From NCBI RefSeq assembly GCF_030406385.1, contig NZ_JAUEPM010000007.1:62001-126000 (forward strand): DNA of 64,000 nt, read 5' to 3'. The stretch's first letter is position 1; each line of letters opens with the position of its first letter. The DNA is from Microbacterium oryzae. GTDB lineage: Bacteria; Actinomycetota; Actinomycetes; Actinomycetales; Microbacteriaceae. Positions 52,825 through 63,435 of this stretch are shown piece by piece. Made by a program: the position numbers and the translations under genes. The notes beneath the pieces were generated by a model. The model saw only the letters and a list, made by a program, of their open reading frames with translations. It had not been told where the DNA came from and did not search any database.

Positions 52825-53751
52825 ATGACCGAAAGACGCACCCTCTCCCGCCGAGCCTTCCTCATCGGCGGCGCGACCGCCGTGGTCGGCGCCGGCACCG
52901 CGACGTGGTGGGCCGCGGACCGCTTCCTCATCCCCCACGTCGAGGTCGCCGACGTCTCCGCGCTCGAGGAGCAGCAGGAGCAGCAGCAGACCGGCACCGC
53001 GGCCTCCGCCACGACGGCCTCATCCACCACCGACGTCACCGTCGAGACCGTGACGACCGGCTCCGGCGGCGACACCGTCACCGCCCACGTCGCGAGGGTG
53101 TCCCTCGACGACCCCACCGCCCTGCGCACCGCGTTCGCGCACGACCAGTTCGGTGAGAACATCACGCAGCTCGTCTCGGAGATGGCGGTGGCGCAGGGCG
53201 CGATCTTCGCTGTCAACGGCGACTACTACGGCTTCCGCGACACCGGCATCCAGATCCGCAACGGCGTCATCTACCGCGACATCGGCGCGCGCGAGGGCCT
53301 CGCGCTGTATGCGGATGGCCGGGCCGAGATCTACGACGAGACGACGACGAGCGCGCAGGCGCTTCTCGACGACGGCGTGTGGACGACCCTGTCGTTCGGC
53401 CCCGCCCTGGTGCGCGACGGCGCCGCGATCGCCGGCGTCGACGAGGTGGAGGTCGACACGAACGTCGGCAACCACTCCATCCAGGGTCAGCAGCCGCGCA
53501 CCGCCATCGGCGTCATCGACGCCACGCACCTCGTCTTCGTCGTCGTGGACGGGCGCGACGAGGGCTACAGCCGCGGCATGACGCTCCCCGAGCTCGCCGA
53601 CATGCTCGTCGGCCTCGGCGCGCAGACCGCGTACAACCTCGACGGCGGCGGATCGAGCGAGATGTGGCACGAGGGCGCGGTCGTGAACCGCCCCTCGAAC
53701 GGCGGCGAGCGCGCCACCAGCGACATCCTCTACATCGGCGGTGCGGCGTGA
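52825..53751 (+). CDS. Exported phosphodiester glycosidase (NAGPA domain) family protein
   Basis: The 308-residue protein begins MTERRTLSRRAFLIGGATAV, a twin-arginine-type signal (SRRAF). A Gln/Thr-rich linker with EEQQEQQQ follows, and the NAGPA domain is at about 75-305 (FAVNGDYYGFRD; YNLDGGGSSEMWHEG). The family includes uncovering-enzyme-like phosphodiester glycosidases and exopolysaccharide enzymes acting outside the membrane. The ribosome site is weak. The stop overlaps the GT2-GtrA start, beginning a coupled cassette. Confidence 0.88.
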   Translation: MTERRTLSRRAFLIGGATAVVGAGTATWWAADRFLIPHVEVADVSALEEQQEQQQTGTAASATTASSTTDVTVETVTTGSGGDTVTAHVARVSLDDPTALRTAFAHDQFGENITQLVSEMAVAQGAIFAVNGDYYGFRDTGIQIRNGVIYRDIGAREGLALYADGRAEIYDETTTSAQALLDDGVWTTLSFGPALVRDGAAIAGVDEVEVDTNVGNHSIQGQQPRTAIGVIDATHLVFVVVDGRDEGYSRGMTLPELADMLVGLGAQTAYNLDGGGSSEMWHEGAVVNRPSNGGERATSDILYIGGAA

Positions 53752-54839
53752 CCGTCGTGGCGATCCCCGCGTACGAGCCGGATCATCGCCTCGCCGACCT
53801 GGCCGCGGCCATCCGCCGACTCGACCCGGATCTCGAGCTCGTCGTGGTCGACGACGGCAGCGGAGTCGGCTCGGCCCCCGTGTTCGCGTCGCTCGAAGCG
53901 GCCGGGGTGACGGTCCTCACGCACGGGGTCAACCGCGGCAAGGGCTCGGCGCTGCGCACGCTCTTCCGGCATGCGCGGGCGCGTCATCCGGGCGCCGCGG
54001 TCGTCACCGCCGACGCGGATGGGCAGCACGCGCCTGACGACATCGTGAGGGTCGCAAGGGAGGTGGAGAGCCGCCCGGACGCGATCGTGCTGGGCGTTCG
54101 CGCGTTCGACGGCGACGACGTCCCGCTGCGCAGCCGGTTCGGCAACGCGGTGGCCGCACGGGCCTTCGCGCTCGTCACCGGCGCGCGCATCGCCGACACG
54201 CAGACCGGGCTGCGCGGCATCCCCGCCGACGCCCTCCCCTGGGCCGTCGGCCTGCCAGGCGACCGCTTCGAGTACGAGGCGGTGATGCTGCTGCGCGCCC
54301 GGCGCGCCGGGTTCGCGCTCGCGCAGACGCCGATCGCGACGGTCTACCTCGACGAGAACCGCAGCTCGCACTTCCGCCCGCTGCGGGACTCCGCGCGGGT
54401 GCTCGCCCCGCTCGCGGCGTTCCTCGCGTCGTCTCTGCTCGCGGCCGCGGTCGACGCCGCGCTCCTCTGGGTGCTGCTGCAGACGAGCGGATGGCTGCAG
54501 GGCGCCATCGTGCTCGCTCGCCTCGTGAGCGCGACGGTGAACTTCCTCGTGAATCGCCGATGGGTCTTCGGGCGCGACCGACGGCCATGCGCTCTCGGCG
54601 CGGAGCTGGGGCGGTACGCGGCGCTGGCCACGGCCATCCTCGCGGCGAACGTGATGCTCATGACGCTTCTCGACGCGCTCGGTGTGGGGCTGATCGTGGC
54701 GAAGCTCGCGACCGAGGGCGTGCTGTGGGTGGCCGCGTTCGCCGCGCAGCGGGTGTGGGTGTTCGCGCGCGGCAAGGCGACGGCGGGTTCGGTTCGCCCG
54801 TGGGCAGGGGCGGCGCGCAAACCCCATGTCCTCGCATGA
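53748..54839 (+). CDS. GT2 glycosyltransferase fused to a GtrA membrane domain
   Basis: The 363-residue fusion has an N-terminal GT2 domain (about 1-215) with VVVDDGSG and the metal-binding TADADGQHAPDD (DAD). The acceptor region is DTQTGLRGIPADALPW. A four-helix GtrA domain follows (about 225-345; NFLVNRRWVFGRD, then QRVWVFARG). GT2/DPM-like enzymes make polyprenyl-phosphate sugars and GtrA moves them across the membrane. Joining both suggests one polypeptide that makes and flips the lipid-linked sugar. GTG start overlaps the glycosidase stop. Confidence 0.9.
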   Translation: MTVVAIPAYEPDHRLADLAAAIRRLDPDLELVVVDDGSGVGSAPVFASLEAAGVTVLTHGVNRGKGSALRTLFRHARARHPGAAVVTADADGQHAPDDIVRVAREVESRPDAIVLGVRAFDGDDVPLRSRFGNAVAARAFALVTGARIADTQTGLRGIPADALPWAVGLPGDRFEYEAVMLLRARRAGFALAQTPIATVYLDENRSSHFRPLRDSARVLAPLAAFLASSLLAAAVDAALLWVLLQTSGWLQGAIVLARLVSATVNFLVNRRWVFGRDRRPCALGAELGRYAALATAILAANVMLMTLLDALGVGLIVAKLATEGVLWVAAFAAQRVWVFARGKATAGSVRPWAGAARKPHVLA

Positions 54840-54900
54840 GCCGGCCATAGGAGACGCATAGCCTGCCCGATTTCACTGAAAGCAACGAAAGGTGAACGAC

Positions 54901-55494
54901 ATGCCCGATCTCACGATGCTCCTCATCGACCTGGCCGCCATCACGCTGCTGACGGTCGCCGTGTACTTCCAGCGCCACCGGCGCCGCGACCTCGTCGTCG
55001 CCTTCTTCGGCGTCAACATCGGCGTCTTCGCGGTCTGCCAGGTGCTCGCCACGTCGGAGGTCGCCGTCGGTCTCGGGCTCGGCCTGTTCGGCGTGCTGTC
55101 GATCATCCGCCTCCGCTCGAGCGAGATCTCGCAGCGCGAGGTCGCCTACTACTTCGCCGCCCTCGCCGTCGGGCTGCTCACGGGCCTGTCGCAGACCTTC
55201 AGCGTGCTGCCGACCGTGCTCGTCGCGGTCATCGTCGTCGCCCTCGCGATCGTCGACCATCCCGCGCTCTTCTCCTCCTACCGCCACCGCACCGTGCAGC
55301 TCGACGAGGCGATCGGCGACGACGCGCGACTGCGGGGGGTGCTCGAGGAGCGCCTGGGCGGCGAGGTGCGCGCCCTCTCCGTGCAGCACATCGACTTCGT
55401 CAACGACACGACGCTCGTCGACGTCCGGTACCGGGCTCGCCCGGCCGTCCGGGCCGCAGCCGGCGCAGCCCTCCGCGAGGAGGTGTCCGCGTGA
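54901..55494 (+). CDS. DUF4956 membrane protein
   Basis: The 197-residue protein has about four hydrophobic helices (about 5-25, 35-60, 85-105 and 108-125) and then a cytoplasmic alpha/beta tail (SVQHIDFVNDTTLVDVRY). The LRSSEISQREVAYYF motif between helices is the DUF4956 hallmark. Function unknown, but the family travels with VTC-domain proteins in bacteria, as here (4-bp overlap). The ATG at 54901 is favoured by AAAGGTG 7 bp upstream; a GTG at 54892 sits inside that site. Confidence 0.88.
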   Translation: MPDLTMLLIDLAAITLLTVAVYFQRHRRRDLVVAFFGVNIGVFAVCQVLATSEVAVGLGLGLFGVLSIIRLRSSEISQREVAYYFAALAVGLLTGLSQTFSVLPTVLVAVIVVALAIVDHPALFSSYRHRTVQLDEAIGDDARLRGVLEERLGGEVRALSVQHIDFVNDTTLVDVRYRARPAVRAAAGAALREEVSA

Positions 55495-56258
55495 CCCCCG
55501 CGTTCGCCGACCGATTCGCCGCGATCTCCCTCGACGAGCTCGTCGCCGAGGCCGAGCTCCTCACCCGGGTCGACCGCAAGTACCTCCTGACCGCGGCGGA
55601 CGCGGAGCGCGTCCTGGCCCAGGTGGACGACCGCACCCGCGTGCTGGAGATCGACGGCGAGCGCGGCTCGCAGTACGGCACCATGTACTTCGACACCCCC
55701 GACCTGCTGAGCTACCGGCTCGCCGCCCTCGGCCGTCGTCGCCGCTTCAAGCTCCGTGCTCGCCATTACGTCGACACCGACGCGGCATTCCTCGAGCTGA
55801 AGACGCGCGGCAGCCGCGGCACGACGGTGAAGGACCGCATCCCGTCCGACGCCGTCGATCGGCTCACCGCCGAAGGCCGCGCGTATGCCGCTGAGGGCAT
55901 CGCGGCGCTCGGCATCGCTCCCGCGGTCGTCGACGAGCTGGTTCCCACGCTGCACACGGCATACCGGCGCACGACGTTGCTCCTTCCCGAAGGAGCGCGC
56001 GCCACAATCGACACCGACCTCGAGTGGGCGGATGTCCAGGGCGAGCGGATGGCCAGGGCCGACCTGGTCATCGTGGAGACGAAGTCCGCCAGCCGCGCAT
56101 CGTCGCTCGATCGCCTGCTGTGGCGGGCGGCCATCCGCCCCGTCGGCATCAGCAAGTTCGCGACGGGCCTCGCCGCCCTGCGCCCCGAGCTTCCCTCCAA
56201 TAAATGGAGCCGCGTGCTCCGCACCCACTTCGACGCGCATCACGCGCTCGCCGCCTGA
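55491..56258 (+). CDS. VTC-domain protein (polyphosphate polymerase-like)
   Basis: The 255-residue protein has the CYTH/VTC tunnel fold residues: VDRKYLL, RRRFKLRARHY, LELKTRG, IDTDLEW, VETKS and a closing SKFATG. These basic and acidic strands line the polyphosphate tunnel of yeast Vtc4. Bacterial members may make or sense polyphosphate. No SPX or membrane domain is attached; the DUF4956 partner probably supplies the membrane anchor. GTG start is coupled to DUF4956. Confidence 0.87.
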   Translation: MTPAFADRFAAISLDELVAEAELLTRVDRKYLLTAADAERVLAQVDDRTRVLEIDGERGSQYGTMYFDTPDLLSYRLAALGRRRRFKLRARHYVDTDAAFLELKTRGSRGTTVKDRIPSDAVDRLTAEGRAYAAEGIAALGIAPAVVDELVPTLHTAYRRTTLLLPEGARATIDTDLEWADVQGERMARADLVIVETKSASRASSLDRLLWRAAIRPVGISKFATGLAALRPELPSNKWSRVLRTHFDAHHALAA

Positions 56259-56270
56259 TCGGAGAACCTC

Positions 56271-57854
56271 ATGACCTCTCACCGCCCCGCTCCCCGCACC
56301 GCCCGCGCCGGCCTCGGCCTCGTCTTCGCCCTGGCCGTGGCGGGCATCACCGGATGCTCGGCCATCGCGAGCGCGGACACCGGCTCGACGACGCAGAGCT
56401 CCAGCGCCGCCTCGACGACCAGCGGCACCGACTCAGGCACCGACAGCGGCACCGAGACCACCACCGACACCACCGCCCAGACGCCGACGAGCGTCGCCGA
56501 GGTGCTCGACGCGAACGCCGATCAGACCGTCGTGAACGATGACGAGTGGTCGACGGATGACGCGGTCGACGTCACCCTCTCGGGCGACACCGCCGCCACC
56601 GACGCGTCGGGTGTGACGAGCTCCGACGGCATGGTCACCATCACGGAGGCGGGCGTCTACCGCATCTCGGGCGAGCTCGACGGCTCCATCGTCGTCGATG
56701 CGCCCGAGGACGCGCAGGTCGTCCTCATCCTCGACGGCGTGACGATCACCGCCGACGCGGCCCCGGCCATCCAGGTGACTGCTGCCGACGACGTGGCGAT
56801 TCACCTCGCAGACGGGTCGACGAACACCGTGACCTCGACCGGCGCCTACGCCGCGGACGCGGACGCGAACGCCGCCATCTGGAGCGCCGCGGACCTCACC
56901 GTCTCGGGCACCGGATCGCTCGCGGTCGAGGGTTCCGCCGAAGACGGCATCACGAGCAAGGACGATCTCGTCGTGCTGTCCGGCGAGCTCAGCGTCACCG
57001 CGGCCGATGACGGGCTGAAGGGCAAGGACTCCCTGACGGTCCGCGGCGGCACGATCACGATCGACGCCGGCGGCGACGGCCTCGCCTCCGACCAGGACGA
57101 GGACGACACCCAGGGCTACGTCTCCATCGAGGGCGGCACCCTCGACATCACCGCGGGCAGCGACGGCATCGACGGGTACACCGATGTCATCGTGACCGAT
57201 GGCGCGATCACCATCTCCGCGGAGGAGGGCATCGAGGGCGGCACGGTGGCGATCGGCGGCGGCACGATCGACATCACGTCGACCGACGACGGCATCAACG
57301 GCTCGGCCGGGACGAGCTCCGACACCGCGAGCGGCGAGGAGATGCAGGGCGGAATGGGAGGGGGAGGCATGCAGGACAGCGGAGAGTATGTGCTCATCGC
57401 CGGCGGCACGGTGACGGTCGACGCCGAGGGCGACGGGCTCGACTCGAACGGCTCCATGGACATCACCGGTGGCACGACCGTCGTGTACGGGCCCACCGGC
57501 CAGGGCAACGGCGCGCTCGACACCAACGGCTCGCTCACCATCACGGGCGGCACGGTGCTCGCCCTCGATTCCGGCGGGATGGGCGGCTCCCCGGTGGCGG
57601 ACTCCGCGCAGGCGTGGGTGGCCGCGACGGCGTCCGGATCCGAGGGCTCGACCGTCGAGATCACCGCGGCGGACGGCACGGTGCTCTTCTCGACGACGGC
57701 CGAGAAGGCGTTCGGCGCCGTCGTGTTCTCGAGCGCCGACGTCGTGGCGGGCGAGACGTACTCCGTGGCCGTCGACGGCTCCGCGGTCGCCGAGGCGACG
57801 ACCGGCCAGGCCCTCGCCGGTGGGATGGGCGGAACGGGCGGCGGCCGCCGCTGA
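56271..57854 (+). CDS. Large beta-rich lipoprotein (DUF4353/carbohydrate-binding-like)
   Basis: The 527-residue protein starts with a lipoprotein signal; the lipobox is GITGC at about 26-30. A Ser/Thr linker precedes repeated beta-helix-like turns from about residue 115 to 440 (DGITSKDDL, GGTITIDAGGDGL, GSDGIDGYTD, TDDGINGS). The D-G-x-x-GG turns are acidic and could bind calcium or sugar. Gly/Met-rich patches (GGMGGGG, GGMGGTGGGRR) end the protein. It follows the VTC gene by 12 bp. Relatives often accompany CotH-VTC-DUF4956 sets; CotH is missing here. Confidence 0.86.
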   Translation: MTSHRPAPRTARAGLGLVFALAVAGITGCSAIASADTGSTTQSSSAASTTSGTDSGTDSGTETTTDTTAQTPTSVAEVLDANADQTVVNDDEWSTDDAVDVTLSGDTAATDASGVTSSDGMVTITEAGVYRISGELDGSIVVDAPEDAQVVLILDGVTITADAAPAIQVTAADDVAIHLADGSTNTVTSTGAYAADADANAAIWSAADLTVSGTGSLAVEGSAEDGITSKDDLVVLSGELSVTAADDGLKGKDSLTVRGGTITIDAGGDGLASDQDEDDTQGYVSIEGGTLDITAGSDGIDGYTDVIVTDGAITISAEEGIEGGTVAIGGGTIDITSTDDGINGSAGTSSDTASGEEMQGGMGGGGMQDSGEYVLIAGGTVTVDAEGDGLDSNGSMDITGGTTVVYGPTGQGNGALDTNGSLTITGGTVLALDSGGMGGSPVADSAQAWVAATASGSEGSTVEITAADGTVLFSTTAEKAFGAVVFSSADVVAGETYSVAVDGSAVAEATTGQALAGGMGGTGGGRR

Positions 57855-57860
57855 CAGACC

Positions 57861-57893
57861 GGCGGCGCGGTCGACCCGAACGGCCGCGCCGCC
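57861..57893. terminator. Bidirectional terminator after the envelope cassette
   Basis: GGCGGCGCGG (57861-57870) pairs with CCGCGCCGCC (57884-57893) between the convergent stops of the lipoprotein gene and the MFS gene. Confidence 0.75.
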
Positions 57894-57901
57894 TTCCTCC
57901 C

Positions 57902-59107
57902 TCAGCCCCGTCGACGCTCCAGGAAGCCCGACAGCAGCACGACGAGCACGCCCGACACCGGCACGATGAGCAGGCTGACGCGCAGCTCGGTGGCGTCGGA
58001 GATCGCGCCGATCACGAGCGGCGAGATGAGGAACCCCAGCCGCATCAGCCACGTGACGACCGTGAGCCCGGATCCCGGACGCAGGCCGGGCAGCTCGTCG
58101 GCCGCGTGCATCGCGGCGGGCACGAGCGTGGCCACCCCGAAGCCGGCTGCCGCGAAGCCGATGAGCGTCCCCGGGATGGTCGGCACGGCGAGAGCCGACC
58201 CCATCCCCAGCGCGACGAGCAGGCCGCCCGCGACGGCCACCATCCGCTGGCCGAACCGATCGACGAGGCGGTCGCCGACGAGGCGTCCGACGAACTGCGA
58301 CCCGATGAGGGCGATGAAGCCCATCGGCGCGAGAACGGCCGCGGCGTCGAGCGACTCCCGCATGTAGAGCGTCGCCCAGGAGCTGCCGACCTCCTCCACG
58401 ATGGTGCCCGCGATCGCGATGACCGCGAGCCCCGCCATGATGAACGCGACCCGCGGGGTCAGCCTGCCCGCGGCGGCGGATGGCCGTGGCGCGTCGGTCG
58501 CGCCGGATTCCTCCTCCGGCCCCGGCAGCGCGAACCGCGACGCGACGACGGCGGTGAGCGCGAAGATCACCCCCGTGATCGCGAGGTGGACCCCGAGCGG
58601 CAGGTCGAGGGCGATCGCGCCGGCCGACATGAGTCCCCCGACCACGGCCCCGAGCGACCACAGGGCGTGGAAGCCGTTGATGATCGAGCGTCCGTAGCGG
58701 CGCTGCACGCGCAGGCCGTGCGCGTTCTGCGCGACGTCGGTCACCGAATCGAGGAGCCCGGCGGTGAACAGCGCCAGCGCGAAGAGGATGGGCAGCGGCG
58801 CGAGACCGATGCCGAGCATCGCCACGGCGAGGAGGACCGAGCCGATGGCGGCGAGGCGTCCCGAGCCGACCCGGCGGATGAGCGAGGCGGCCGCGAGCCC
58901 GGAGATCAGCGCGCCGACGGGCATCGCCGCGATCGACGCGCCGTAGAGGGTGTCGCTGAGGCCGAGCGCCTCCTTGATCTCGGGCAGGCGCGGCACGACG
59001 TTCGCATACAGCGCGCCGTTCGTGAGGAACAGCGCCGAGACCGCGCCGCGGGCGTGACGAGCTGCGCGATCCGGTCGGGCGCCCGCGGCCGGGGGATCCG
59101 ACGTCAC
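57902..59107 (-). CDS. MFS transporter (fucose-permease/FsrA-like fold)
   Basis: The 401-residue, 12-helix protein has helix 1 FLTNGALYANVVPRLPEIKEALGLS (NVVPRLPEIKEALGLS core), typical of the FHS/YbjJ-like MFS group. The LGLSDTLYGASI and NAHGLRVQRRYGRSIINGFHALWSLG patterns (GFHALWSLG core) support this. These resemble efflux or sugar-related transporters without assigned substrate. The GTG start overlaps the proline-iminopeptidase-like stop (GTGA). Confidence 0.86.
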   Translation of the reverse strand: MTSDPPAAGARPDRAARHARGAVSALFLTNGALYANVVPRLPEIKEALGLSDTLYGASIAAMPVGALISGLAAASLIRRVGSGRLAAIGSVLLAVAMLGIGLAPLPILFALALFTAGLLDSVTDVAQNAHGLRVQRRYGRSIINGFHALWSLGAVVGGLMSAGAIALDLPLGVHLAITGVIFALTAVVASRFALPGPEEESGATDAPRPSAAAGRLTPRVAFIMAGLAVIAIAGTIVEEVGSSWATLYMRESLDAAAVLAPMGFIALIGSQFVGRLVGDRLVDRFGQRMVAVAGGLLVALGMGSALAVPTIPGTLIGFAAAGFGVATLVPAAMHAADELPGLRPGSGLTVVTWLMRLGFLISPLVIGAISDATELRVSLLIVPVSGVLVVLLSGFLERRRG

Positions 59108-60378
59108 AGCGGTCCGCCCTCTGCGACGACGCGGTCGATGAGCGCGCGCACGATCCGCGGGTCCTGCCGCAGGCCGTCGTGCTCGTACTCGTTCGTGACC
59201 CACAGGTGCGTGTTCGGCACGAACCGCGCGGTCTCCTCCGCCTGATGGAAGTCGACGTACATGTCGTCGTAGTACATGGCGGCCGCGACCGGCACCTCGT
59301 TCCGCGCGAGCCGCGCCCGGTCGTACAGGCGCGGATGGTCGTCGGCCGCCGCGAGCGCATGTGCGGCCTCGCGGAAGGGGCGGAGGGAGGCGATCTCGTC
59401 GAACATCCACGGGAAGAACATCTCCCCCGTGAACGGCATCGGGCCATCCGTCGCGGCGAGGCCGCCGAGCTCGTCGCGCACCCGCTGCGCGGCCCAGGCG
59501 GTCGCCCCCGGGCCATCCGCGTAGATCTCCTCCTGCAGCAGGGCGTAGAGCGGGTTTCCCCAGTACTGGCTGGCGTCGTCCACCGCGGCGAGGAAAGCGT
59601 CGCTGAGGCGGCCGGGGCGCGAGAACGCCTCGTCGAAGAGCCAGTGGAGGCGCTCGAAGCCCGGCTTCATGCCGAAGTCGATCCCGAGGGTCTGCAGGCG
59701 CCGTGCGGAGAGGCGGTCGCCGCTCGGGAGGCGGATGTCGTCGTTCTCCACGATGTCGACGACCCGGGCGATGATGTCGGCGTCCTGCGGGTAGCGGCGG
59801 TAGAACTCCGCGGTCTTCGCCGCGACGCGCGGCAGCGTGCGGCGGTAGACCTCGACGGGGTCGGGATCCGTGGAGGTGAGCCCGCCGGTGACGTACGAGG
59901 CCGAGAGCGCCTCGGGGTGGAACGACAGGTACGTCAGGGTGAGGAAGCCGCCGTAGCTCTGGCCGAGGGTCTGCCAGCGGATGCCGCCGAACACCGCGCG
60001 CCGGATGTGCTCGAGGTCGGCGATGATCTGCTCGGCGCGGAACAGGCGGATGTACGCCGCGGCCGCCTCGCCGCTCATGCCGGCGATGGACGCGCGCTCC
60101 ACACGTGTGGAGCGCCCGGTGCCGCGCTGGTCGAGGAGCAGCAGGCGGTGGGTCTTCAGCGCCTCGTCGATCCAGTCGCCGCCCGGCATGGGGCGCGGCC
60201 CCTTGCCGCCGGGTCCGCCCTGAAGGAACACGAGGACCGGGGCGTCGGCGCGGTCGACGTGCGCGACCTCGCGTGCGAAGACCTCGATGGTGCGGCCGTC
60301 GTCGGGGTTCGTCCAGTCGAGCGGCACCGCCACGGTGTGGTCGCGGATGAGCCGGTCGCGCATGCGGTAGGAGGTCAT
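59104..60378 (-). CDS. Proline iminopeptidase-like alpha/beta hydrolase (S33)
   Basis: The 424-residue S33 peptidase has oxyanion motif QGGPG (53-57), DQRGTGRST (83-91) and nucleophile S141 in GQSYGG. The late HLWVTNEYEHDGLR contains the probable catalytic His. A large helical cap (about 180-340) is typical of prolyl iminopeptidases that release N-terminal residues from peptides. No signal peptide. Coupled to the MFS gene, which might handle its product or substrate. Confidence 0.9.
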   Translation of the reverse strand: MTSYRMRDRLIRDHTVAVPLDWTNPDDGRTIEVFAREVAHVDRADAPVLVFLQGGPGGKGPRPMPGGDWIDEALKTHRLLLLDQRGTGRSTRVERASIAGMSGEAAAAYIRLFRAEQIIADLEHIRRAVFGGIRWQTLGQSYGGFLTLTYLSFHPEALSASYVTGGLTSTDPDPVEVYRRTLPRVAAKTAEFYRRYPQDADIIARVVDIVENDDIRLPSGDRLSARRLQTLGIDFGMKPGFERLHWLFDEAFSRPGRLSDAFLAAVDDASQYWGNPLYALLQEEIYADGPGATAWAAQRVRDELGGLAATDGPMPFTGEMFFPWMFDEIASLRPFREAAHALAAADDHPRLYDRARLARNEVPVAAAMYYDDMYVDFHQAEETARFVPNTHLWVTNEYEHDGLRQDPRIVRALIDRVVAEGGPL

Positions 60379-60403
60379 CGGTCTATTCTGCGATGCCCGA
60401 GCC

Positions 60404-60463
60404 GTTCGCCAGTGCGGGCGACACGCTTCCGGGCCGCCAGCCGTGTCGCCCGCACTGGCGAAC
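60404..60463. repeat. 22-bp perfect inverted repeat
   Basis: The arm GTTCGCCAGTGCGGGCGACA plus CG (60404-60425) is perfectly complementary to 60442-60463, with a 16-bp centre. It lies between the start of the peptidase gene and the terminator of guaA, thus beyond the guaA end. It does not share sequence with the TGTCTCACT family. Confidence 0.85.
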
Positions 60464-60482
60464 CTCAGCGGGGAGAAGGCGA

Positions 60483-60512
60483 AGGCCGCCGCTGCGATTG
60501 CAGCGACGGCCT
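60483..60512 (-). terminator. Terminator of guaA
   Basis: AGGCCGCCGCTGC (60483-60495) pairs with GCAGCGACGGCCT (60500-60512), one mismatch, loop GATT, 13 bp after the guaA stop on the minus strand. Confidence 0.75.
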
Positions 60513-60525
60513 CACGCGCGCGGGA

Positions 60526-62099
<1,574 letters not shown>

Positions 62100-62103
<4 letters not shown>

Positions 62104-62615
62104 CGGGGGACCTCCTGGGTGGGGGCGGACGGAGAAGAGGGATCGCCGGCGCTCTTGGCCGCGCGCTTCTCGGCGGCCACCTCCTCGCGCTGCGCGAGGT
62201 ACCGCTTCACATCGCGGGCGACGAAGTACTCCATGAAGAAGGAGAGGAACGGCACCACGCCGCCGCCGGCGAGCAGGATGAAGCGCCAGAACGGCCAGCG
62301 CATGAGGCTCCACACGCGGAAGCACGCGAACAGGTACACGACGTAGAACCATCCGTGCACGATGAGGATGCCGAGCGAGAGGTTCACGCCGTCGCCGGTC
62401 GAGTCGAGACCGCCGGTCGGGTTCGGCACGACCTCGCGGAACGCGAACAGGCCGTGCGAATCGAGGAAGAACAGCTCGACCGCGAGCGGCGTGTACTTCA
62501 GCAGCATCTCCGCGCACAGCAGCAGCAGACCGACGCCGGTGATGACCGAGCAGACCTGGTAGAAGCGGAGCGCCCGGCGGATCTGAGGGAACGAGGAGAC
62601 CCGCGGCTGTGGCAT
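62100..62615 (-). CDS. DUF3817 membrane protein
   Basis: The 171-residue protein has three hydrophobic helices (about 18-38, 78-100 and 107-130) and a basic, Ala/Lys/Ser-rich tail. The [21 protein letters not shown] start ([16 protein letters not shown] core) and the [17 protein letters not shown] helix mark the DUF3817 family. Function unknown, though it is regularly placed next to guaA in actinobacteria. It heads the operon with guaA. Confidence 0.87.
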
Positions 62616-62658
62616 GGTTCCATTCTACGGGGCGGCTCGCTGGCCATTCGCCGAGGCG

Positions 62659-62716
62659 GGATGGCCCCTCCCGCGGTTGCGGATGGGCCCTCCCGGGCCT
62701 GCGGGAGGAGCCATCC
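62659..62716. terminator. Stem-loop between the flavodoxin-like and DUF3817 genes
   Basis: GGATGGCCCCTCCCGC (62659-62674) pairs with GCGGGAGGAGCCATCC (62701-62716), with one mismatch. A smaller GGGCCC-TCC-GGGCCT-type hairpin lies within the loop. It probably terminates the flavodoxin-like gene 19 bp upstream on the minus strand. Confidence 0.7.
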
Positions 62717-62734
62717 GCTCGCCTGGCGGGAGGA

Positions 62735-63337
62735 TCAGGGAGCCGGGTACGGCGTCTCCGACAGGAGCTTCGCGAGATGCGCGGCGTTGCGCGCGAGGGT
62801 CGCGGTCGTCTGCGCGACGGGCTCCGGCGTCTCGTCGAGGTCCTTGTAGTCGGTGGTGTGCATAGCCTCGCCGTTCCAGTAGACCCCGCCCTGCGAGGGG
62901 ACGGTGTAGCCCACGTCGTTGAGACCCTGGAACAGCGCGGCCGTGATGGCGTGCGCCCCGTCCTCGTTGCCGACCACGACGGTGACGGCGACCTTGCCGG
63001 CGAGAATCGGGCGGCCCTCGTCGTCGGTCTCCGACAGCTCGGCGTCGAGCCGCTCCAGCACGCGCTGTGCGACGCTCGACATGTGGCCGACCCAGGTCGG
63101 GGTGGCGAGCACGAGGATGTCGGCGGCGAGGACCTGCTCGCGCAGCGTCGGCCACTGGTCGCCGTCCCCCATGTCGGCCTCGACGCCCGGCTTCACGTCG
63201 TAGTCGACGACGCGGACGATCTCGCCCGCGACCCCGTGTGGGGCGAGCGCGTCCAGCACCTGCTGAGTGAGCACATCCGTGCTGGACACGGCGGGCGAGG
63301 GCTTGAGCGAGCAGTTCAGGGCGAGTGCGCGGAGCAT
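62735..63337 (-). CDS. Flavodoxin-fold NAD(P)H-dependent oxidoreductase
   Basis: The 200-residue protein has a flavodoxin-like phosphate loop ([18 protein letters not shown]) and an isoalloxazine-side segment [20 protein letters not shown] ([11 protein letters not shown] core), as in WrbA/IsiB relatives. It is a probable FMN-dependent reductase. The ATG at 63337 has GGAAGGA upstream. The N-terminal longer open frame is shadow. No partner genes are evident. Confidence 0.85.
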   Translation of the reverse strand: MLRALALNCSLKPSPAVSSTDVLTQQVLDALAPHGVAGEIVRVVDYDVKPGVEADMGDGDQWPTLREQVLAADILVLATPTWVGHMSSVAQRVLERLDAELSETDDEGRPILAGKVAVTVVVGNEDGAHAITAALFQGLNDVGYTVPSQGGVYWNGEAMHTTDYKDLDETPEPVAQTTATLARNAAHLAKLLSETPYPAP

Positions 63338-63435
63338 GGCGGTCCTTCCGTTGGCGTGTGCCGCCACGCTAGCCATGGAGGTCGCCGTCGCGACAGGGGT
63401 TGACGGCACCCGCTTCCGGCAGCGGTCGCGAGGGC

